From Hormoscilla sp. GUM202 (GTDB lineage: Bacteria; Cyanobacteriota; Cyanobacteriia; Cyanobacteriales; Desertifilaceae), in contig RFFC02000051.1 of NCBI GenBank assembly GCA_005518205.2, forward strand, positions 1 to 38,869: a stretch of 38,869 nt of DNA. Reading direction: 5' to 3'. Below the pieces are notes generated by a model. The model searched no databases. It worked only from the letters and a program-made list of their open reading frames with translations, and was not told where the DNA came from. The position numbers and the translations under genes are program-made. Below are positions 33,222 to 38,869 of this stretch, piece after piece. Position 1 is the first letter of the stretch; every line of letters begins with the position of its first letter.

Positions 33222-36200
33222 CTTACAAAATCAGTTGAATCAAATTGATCCGGAGTAGTTCCCGGCAAAATTGCCAACAGTTCCCCCCCTACAAAAACAT
33301 CCTCTCCGGTTCTAGGATGTTCTAAAAAGGCCTCAGAGTGGAACTGAATGGCAGTCGAACTGCCCATCGAGACGAATTCTAAGTGACGAAAAGACAAATC
33401 ACCTGATAACTTGATCTTGTCCGTCCCATTCTCAAAGTCGCCGATGGTCTTATGGTCGTCGAAGCGCGGGTCCCTGTTCTCGTCATGGGCCACCTGCAAG
33501 TTAAAAATATCCGCACCCGAGTTTCCATAAAGCATATCGCTTCCATCGCCCCCGTCGAGGTAATCGTCTCCGAAGCCGCCTATGAGGGTATCGTCTCCAG
33601 TTCGGCCATAAAGAGTATCATTTTCATTTTCGCCATAAAGCAGATCTTTTCCATCTCCGCCACTTAGGTCATCGTTTCCAGCTCCGCCATAGAGGGTATC
33701 TTCTCCAGGTCCGCCATAAAGAGCATCATTTTCATTTTCGCCATAAAGCAGATCTTTTCCATCTCCGCCACCTAGGTTATCGTTTCCAGCTCCGCCATAG
33801 AGGGTATCTTCTCCAGGTCCGCCACCTAGGTTATCGTTTCCAGCTCCGCCATAGAGGGTATCTTCTCCAGGTCCGCCACCGAGGTAATCGTTGCCCCCGT
33901 TTCCGTAAAGCAAATCGTTTCTCAACTCCCTGAAGCTCCTCCAGTCATTGCCTTTTGCTCCCCCGTGAAATTCGGTCCCCCTCGTACCGCTCTTGCCGTA
34001 TCTTTCCAGGGAGATCGCTTCCAAATTGCTGTCGGAGCGAACAAGGGAGATTAACTCGGAGGGGAGCGTACCGCGAAGGTCGTTCTGGTCCAGTTCGAGG
34101 TTTTGCAAATTGCTGAGGGAGCCTAACTCCGAGGGGAGCGTACCGCGAAGGCTGTTGCTGGACAGGTCGAGGTTTTGCAAATTGCTGAGGGAGCCTAACT
34201 CCGAGGGGATCGTACCGCTCAGGGAGTTGGACTCCAGGTAGAGCTCTTGCAAATTGCCGAGCGAGCCTAACTCTGAGGGGAGCGTACCGCTCATCATGCG
34301 GTTCCACTCCAGGTTGAGGACTTGCAAATTGCCGAGCGAGCCTAACTCTGAGGGGAGCGTACCGCTCAGGGAGCGGTTCATGGACAGGTCGAGCTCTTGC
34401 AAATTGCCGAGCGAGCCTAACTCTGAGGGGATGGTACCGGTCAGCTTGGTCCTTTCCAGGTCGAGGACTTGCAAATTGCTGAGCGAACCTAACTCTGAGG
34501 GAAGCGTACCGCTAATTTGTATAGTGGAGTTCTTTGACGACAGATCGAGCTTTTGCAAGTTGCTGAGCGAGCCTAACTCGGAGGGGATCGTACCGCTCAG
34601 GGACGTGTTTTGGTACAGGTCGAGGACTTGCAAATTGCTGAGCGAGCCTAAAAATGAGGGGATCGTACCGCTCATGTCGTGCCCTCCCATGTCGAGTTCT
34701 TGCAAATTGCCGAGCGAGCCTAAAAATGAGGGGATCGTACCGCCGCCCATGCGCCAGTTCCACCCCAGATCGAGGACTTGCAAATTGCCGAGGGAGCCTA
34801 ACTCTGAGGGGAGCGTACCGCTCATCCTCATGTTCATTTCCAGGTCGAGGACTTGCAAATTGCCGAGCTCACCTAACTCTGAGGGGACCGTACCGCTCAT
34901 GCGCCAGTTTTGGGACAGGTCGAGGACTTGCAAATTGCTGAGGTTGCTTAACTCTGAGGGGAGCGTACCGCTCAGGTCGTTCTCGATCAGCTCGATTTTT
35001 GTCACCCGCTCGCCGACTACCGTTACTCCATGCCAGTCTGAGACAACAGAAGCCTTGGGGGGAGTTTCGCTGCTGATATCCCACTTCGTCTGCCAATTCT
35101 CTCCATTCGTGCTGTGATAGAGAGCCTTCAGAGCTGCATAATCATTGGCATTCAGAACTTCATCTGAGGCTACCTCATCAGGAGTCGATCGGACGTCAAT
35201 ATTAAATTCATCGGATACCTTGTTTCCCGCATCATCCGATGCCGTTACTGTTACGAGAAAACTGCCTTCAGTAGTAGGAATGCCTAATATCGCTCCACTG
35301 CTGGAGTCAATGGTTAAACCTTCTGGCAAACCCTCGGCGCTGTAACTAGCAATGTTGTCGTTGATGTCGGAGAAATGATCGCTGACATTAAATGAGAGGC
35401 TCTCACCGGGAACCATCTCGTAGTCGAGAATTGGAGTTTCCACAATTGGATGGTTTTCCAATCGTTTGTTTGCCGATAAATCCTTGATACTTTCGGGGAG
35501 CGTACCGCTCAAGGAGTTTCCGTGCAACCAGAGATTTCGCAAATTGCTGAACTCGCCATACTCAGAGGGAAGCGTACCGCCCAAGGAGTTTTCGTGCAGG
35601 TATAGGTGTTGCAAATTGCCGAGCGAGCCATACTCGGAGGGTAATGTACCGCTCAGGGAATTCTGGGCCAGGCCGAGCTGTCGCAAGTTGCCGAACTCGC
35701 TATATTCAGAGGGGACGGTACCGTGAAAGTCGTTCTTGGATAGGCCGAGGAACTGCAAGTCGCTGATGGAGACGATCCAAGAGGGGAGCGTACCGCTCAG
35801 GGAGTTGTTGTACAGGCCGAGGTCTTGCAAGTTGCCGAGCGAGCCTAACTCCGAGGGGATGGAACCGCTTATGGAGTTGCTTTGCAGGCGGAGTTTTTGC
35901 AAGTTGCTAAGGTCGCCTAACTCCTCCGGGAGCGTACCGCTCAGGTTGTTCCCGTTCAGCTCGATTTTCGTCACCCGATCTTCTTCTACCGTGACCCCAT
36001 GCCAGTCTGAGACAACCTCAGCAGGGGGGGGAGTTTCGCTGCTAAAGTCCCAGCCAAAATTGTTCTTCCAATTCTCCCCAGAAGTACTGGTATAGAGAGC
36101 CCGAAGGGCTGCATAATCATCGGCATTCAGAGTATCATCAAATTCTTCCAATCCTTTGATTGTTGCCGATAAATCCTTGATACTCTCGGGGACCATACCG

Positions 36201-36871
36201 CTCAAGGAGTTTCCGTGCAACCAGAGATTTCGCAAATTGCTGAACTCGCCATATTCAGAGGGAAGCGTGCCGCTCAGGGAACTCTCGTGCAGGTATAGGT
36301 ATTGCAAATTGCCGAGCTCACCATACTCCGAGGGTAATGTACCGCTCAGGTCGTTCTGGGCCAGGCCGAGCTGTCGCAAATTGCCGAGCTCGCTATACTC
36401 GGAGGGGAGGGTGCCGTGAAAGGAGTTCTTGGATAGGCCGAGGAACTGCAAGTCGCTGATGGAGACGATCCAAGAGGGGAGCGTACCGCTCAGGGAGTTG
36501 TTGTACAGGCCGAGGTCTTGCAAATTGCCGAGCGAGCCTAATTCGGAGGGGATGGTACCGCTTATGGAGTTGCTTTGCAGGCGGAGTTTTTGCAAGTTGC
36601 TAAGGTCGCCTAACTCCGAGGGGAGCATGCCGCTCAGGTTGTTCCCGTTCAGCTCGATTTTCGTCACCCGACCTTCTTCTACCGTTACTCCATGCCAGTT
36701 TGAGACAACGGAGGCAGGGGGGGGAGTTTCGCTGCTAAAGTCCCAGCCAAAATTGTTTTTCCAATTCTCCCCAGAAGTACTGATATAGAGAGCTTTCAGG
36801 GCTGCATAATCATTGACATCGAGCAAGTCATTCTCCGATGAAGTACTGGGTACTTGATGAGAATTAATCAT
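33212..36871 (-). CDS. Large LRR plus RTX calcium-binding protein (adhesin-like)
   Basis: 1219 residues from ATG 36871 (MINSHQVPST, with AGAGAGG upstream). Layout: three N-cap segments (DYAALKALY...GENW) at about 15-40, 250 and 600, each followed by leucine-rich repeats of 24 residues ([16 protein letters not shown] type); a putative Ig/cadherin-like domain at about 490-580 (GESLSFNVSDHFSDINDNIA); then RTX repeats at about 990-1120 (GGAGNDNLGGGPGEDTLYGG) and a C-terminal domain (HKTIGDFENGTDKIKLSG). No signal peptide is seen, consistent with type I secretion through a C-terminal signal. It is probably a surface or secreted adhesion protein needing calcium. The 72-bp units are almost identical, so they recombine readily. 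Confidence 0.88.
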   Translation of the reverse strand: MINSHQVPSTSSENDLLDVNDYAALKALYISTSGENWKNNFGWDFSSETPPPASVVSNWHGVTVEEGRVTKIELNGNNLSGMLPSELGDLSNLQKLRLQSNSISGTIPSELGSLGNLQDLGLYNNSLSGTLPSWIVSISDLQFLGLSKNSFHGTLPSEYSELGNLRQLGLAQNDLSGTLPSEYGELGNLQYLYLHESSLSGTLPSEYGEFSNLRNLWLHGNSLSGMVPESIKDLSATIKGLEEFDDTLNADDYAALRALYTSTSGENWKNNFGWDFSSETPPPAEVVSDWHGVTVEEDRVTKIELNGNNLSGTLPEELGDLSNLQKLRLQSNSISGSIPSELGSLGNLQDLGLYNNSLSGTLPSWIVSISDLQFLGLSKNDFHGTVPSEYSEFGNLRQLGLAQNSLSGTLPSEYGSLGNLQHLYLHENSLGGTLPSEYGEFSNLRNLWLHGNSLSGTLPESIKDLSANKRLENHPIVETPILDYEMVPGESLSFNVSDHFSDINDNIASYSAEGLPEGLTIDSSSGAILGIPTTEGSFLVTVTASDDAGNKVSDEFNIDVRSTPDEVASDEVLNANDYAALKALYHSTNGENWQTKWDISSETPPKASVVSDWHGVTVVGERVTKIELIENDLSGTLPSELSNLSNLQVLDLSQNWRMSGTVPSELGELGNLQVLDLEMNMRMSGTLPSELGSLGNLQVLDLGWNWRMGGGTIPSFLGSLGNLQELDMGGHDMSGTIPSFLGSLSNLQVLDLYQNTSLSGTIPSELGSLSNLQKLDLSSKNSTIQISGTLPSELGSLSNLQVLDLERTKLTGTIPSELGSLGNLQELDLSMNRSLSGTLPSELGSLGNLQVLNLEWNRMMSGTLPSELGSLGNLQELYLESNSLSGTIPSELGSLSNLQNLDLSSNSLRGTLPSELGSLSNLQNLELDQNDLRGTLPSELISLVRSDSNLEAISLERYGKSGTRGTEFHGGAKGNDWRSFRELRNDLLYGNGGNDYLGGGPGEDTLYGGAGNDNLGGGPGEDTLYGGAGNDNLGGGDGKDLLYGENENDALYGGPGEDTLYGGAGNDDLSGGDGKDLLYGENENDTLYGRTGDDTLIGGFGDDYLDGGDGSDMLYGNSGADIFNLQVAHDENRDPRFDDHKTIGDFENGTDKIKLSGDLSFRHLEFVSMGSSTAIQFHSEAFLEHPRTGEDVFVGGELLAILPGTTPDQFDSTDFVRVV

Positions 36872-37000
36872 TTCAAAATTCCTCTCTGAAAATTTACTAC
36901 TTATCCTATGTCTGAATGCTAATCCTATCTCAGGATTTTTTGACAACATAGATGCTTAAGAAATTGTTTAGTTATGATGCGTTACGTTGCGCTCTCACTA

Positions 37001-37135
37001 GGAGGGAACAGGGAACAGGGAACAGGGGAACAGGGGGAAGGGAACAGGGAACAGGGAACAGGGAACAGGGGGAAGGGAACAGGGAACAGGGGGAAGGGAA
37101 CAGGGGAACAGGGAACAGGGGGAAGGGAACAGGGC
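37001..37135. repeat. GGGAACA-type simple repeat
   Basis: About 18 units of GGGAACA/GGGGAAGGGAACA between two LRR/RTX genes. The rest of 36950-37200 shows no gene. Confidence 0.9.
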
Positions 37136-37201
37136 CTATGAAAAACACCTCAACAAATCACACCATAGCGGTCAAAGAGTCTAGAGAGAACCTTGCCGTA
37201 A

Positions 37202-38682
37202 TTAAACAAAGTCAGCCCCATTAATAAGCCCATCATCAATTCCCGACAAAATTGCCAAGATTTCCGGTTCCCCAGAAGTCGGTGTGAACTTAATGGAAGT
37301 CCCACCATTCCCTGATGGGGCAATTTCTAAATCCCGATTAAAATTCAAATCTCTTTCTAACTGGATATGGATTTTGTCTATGCCATCCTCAAAGTCCTGG
37401 ATGGTATCCTTGCCCATGTCCCGGGCCAAGACAAAGGTGTCGTTTCCAGCACCTCCGATGAGGGTATCAATTCCATCACCCCCGTTGAGGGTGTCGTTTC
37501 CAGCACCTCCGATGAGGGTATCAATTCCATCACCCCCGTTGAGGATGTCGTTTCCGGCATCTCCGATGAGGCTGTCGTTTTCACTTCCGCCATAGAGGGT
37601 GTCGTTTCCATTACCTCCGATGAGGGTATCGTTTTCACTTCCGCCATAGAGGATGTCGTCTCCAGCGTAGCCTGTGAGGCTATCGTTGCCCCCGTTTCCG
37701 TAGATGCGATCGTCTTCACTTTCGCCCTCGAGGCTGTTGTCTCCTGCTCCCCCTTGAAATTCGTCACCCGTACCCAAGGGGTTGTCCAGCCAGATCTTTG
37801 TCAAACTGATGAGGGAGATTAACTCCGAGGGGATGGTACCGCTCAGGGAGTTTTTGTACAGTTCGAGCTCTTGCAAATTGCCGAGCGAACCTAACTCCGA
37901 AGGGAGGGAACCGCTCAGGCTGTTGCTGTGCAGATCGAGCTTTTCCAAATTGCCGAGCGAACCTAACTCCGAGGGGAGCGTACCGCTCAGGCGGTTGTCG
38001 TTCAGGTCGAGGTTTTCCAAATTGCCGAGCGAACCTAACTCGGAGGGGAGCGTACCGCGAAGGCCGTTGTCGTTCAGGTCGAGCGTATGCAAATTGCCGA
38101 GCGAACCTAACTCGGAGGGGAGCGTACCGTCAAGGCTGTTGTCGTTCAGGTCGATTTTCGTCACCCGACCGTCTACTACCGTCACCCCATGCCAGTCTGA
38201 GACAACCTCAGCAAGGGGGGGAGTTTCGCTGCTGAAATCCCAGCCTGTCTTGTTTTTCCAGCGCCTCCCAGAAGTATTGGTATAGAGAGCCTTCATGGCT
38301 GCATAATCACCGGCATCGAGAAGCTGTCGAACCTCAATATTAAATTCATCTTCTACCTCGCCTCCCGCCGTATCCTCAACCGTTACCGTCACGGTAAAAG
38401 CGCCCGACACGGTAGGGGTGCCGGCGATCGCCCCACTACTAGAGTCAATGGCTAAACCGTCTGGCAAACCCTCGGCGCCGTAGCTAGCAATATTGTCGTT
38501 GATGTCGCCGAAGTGAGTGCTGACGTTGAGGCTGAAGTTCTCACCAGCCTCGACATCGGGAATTGGAGTTTTCAGATAGGGTGGGTTTTCTAATTGTTCG
38601 TTTGTTGACAAAGCCTTGACACTGTCGGGGATCGTACCGCGCAGGCGGTTGTTGGACAGGTCAAGGTTCGGGGAGAACGTTA
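37202..38682 (-). pseudogene. Second LRR plus RTX protein gene, 5'-truncated
   Basis: The frame is open from about 38682 ([19 protein letters not shown]) to 37202. In order: part of an LRR, an Ig/cadherin-like domain ([20 protein letters not shown]), an N-cap ([14 protein letters not shown]), six LRRs ([20 protein letters not shown] type), RTX repeats ([20 protein letters not shown]) and a C-terminal domain ([17 protein letters not shown]). The start of the gene is missing: upstream of 38682 lie stops and the tail of yet another copy. A TTG at 38611 could start a shorter product. It is paralogous to the gene at 33212-36871 and transcribed the same way. Confidence 0.75.
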
Positions 38683-38692
38683 CCCAACCTTA

Positions 38693-38760
38693 TCAAGAAT
38701 AAAAGGGATTCACAAAATCAGTCTCTGAGATCGACCCAGGCTCAACTCCCGGCAAAGTTA
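38693..38760 (-). pseudogene. C-terminal scrap of a third LRR/RTX gene
   Basis: Reads LTLPGVEPGSISETDFVNPF and stops at TGA 38693, parallel to LAILPGTTPDQFDSTDFVRV at the end of the intact gene. It is cut on its 5' side at about 38757 by the CCCTAAAGGG-type repeat. Confidence 0.65.
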
Positions 38761-38790
38761 AAAGGGTGAGGGCTTTAGGGTCCGGGCTAA

Positions 38791-38869
38791 TAGCCCCCTC
38801 CGCTCATCCTTCATATACCCCCACCCTAAAGGGTGAGGGCTTTAGGGTGAGGGCTCCTTTACACAACCC
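38791..38869. repeat. Direct repeat flanking the LRR/RTX array, copy 2
   Basis: Near-identical to 33144-33221 and continuing to the window edge. In copy 1 the next bases are the stop codon of an LRR/RTX gene, so another copy may start just outside the window. Confidence 0.85.

Noticed and set aside
34000-36700. CRISPR-like regular repeats
   Set aside because: The 72-bp period equals 24 codons and translates as consecutive leucine-rich repeats. The variable parts are in-frame codons, not spacers, and no cas genes are present.
37001-37135. CRISPR array or minisatellite regulator
   Set aside because: Units are 7-14 bp simple GGGAACA repeats without spacers.
33993-38285. Long plus-strand open frames made of repeated [13 protein letters not shown]-type units
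   Set aside because: They are exact antisense of the leucine-rich and RTX repeats on the minus strand. The repeat structure keeps the opposite strand open, and they lack starts, ribosome sites and protein-like composition.

Overview
The window is cyanobacterial. HIP1 octamers (GCGATCGC) are scattered through coding and non-coding DNA, and it carries cyanobacterial genes (a DUF5340-type protein, a DUF3326-type protein, trpC with the long N-terminus, a PEP-CTERM anchor) and dispersed repeats typical of large filamentous (Oscillatoria-like) genomes. No species call is made. The striking overall feature is decay: many genes are split by insertion sequences, frameshifts, in-frame stops or recombination scars, and several can be reassembled exactly from the sequence.

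Layout. 1-2.0 kb: a transposase remnant, a chimeric and interrupted ferritin-like gene, and an intact FTR1 iron permease. 2.1-5.8 kb: a type II restriction-modification locus (nuclease candidate frameshifted, N4-cytosine methyltransferase retained) with an IS1182-like element in the last codons of the methyltransferase. 5.8-10.5 kb: a decayed defence/toxin-antitoxin island on the minus strand (fragments of a CARDB/dockerin-like surface protein, two scars of a helicase-type restriction gene, MntA-HepT modules, an XRE-PIN module, three copies of one promoter-bearing module, a 161-bp MITE). 10.6-13.4 kb: a prokaryotic Argonaute gene split by an ORF-less group II intron and truncated inside PIWI. 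13.4-17.1 kb: an LRR/RTX gene split by an IS66-family element and fused head to head with an ankyrin-repeat fragment. 17.2-19.2 kb: a broken toxin-antitoxin pair, tRNA-Leu(CAG) abutting a SpoU methyltransferase gene, and a protease/PEP-CTERM pseudogene. 19.2-24.6 kb: ordinary chromosomal genes (lpdA, trpC, a DUF5340 gene, a ureohydrolase, a Uma2 gene). 24.6-25.3 kb: a tandem repeat with promoter-like boxes. 25.7-32.9 kb: a plus-strand group that looks biosynthetic (DUF3326, PLP decarboxylase, SAM methyltransferase, then a CmcI-like methyltransferase, two Fe(II)/2-oxoglutarate oxygenases, a Rieske oxygenase remnant and a cupin). 33.2 kb to the end: a tandem array of LRR plus RTX genes on the minus strand.

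How it fits together. The defence genes (R-M, MntA/HepT, XRE/PIN, Argonaute) cluster in the first 13 kb and most are damaged, so this is a retired or recycling island. The 25.7-32.9 kb block is the best candidate for a little-described pathway: one oxygenase has Gly where the facial-triad Asp normally sits, as in Fe/2OG halogenases, and the Rieske remnant has the ends, but not the middle, of a protein resembling SxtT/SxtH. The LRR/RTX genes look like large, type I-secreted, calcium-binding adhesins that vary by recombination between nearly identical 72-bp repeat units. All family names come from reading motifs, without database searches.
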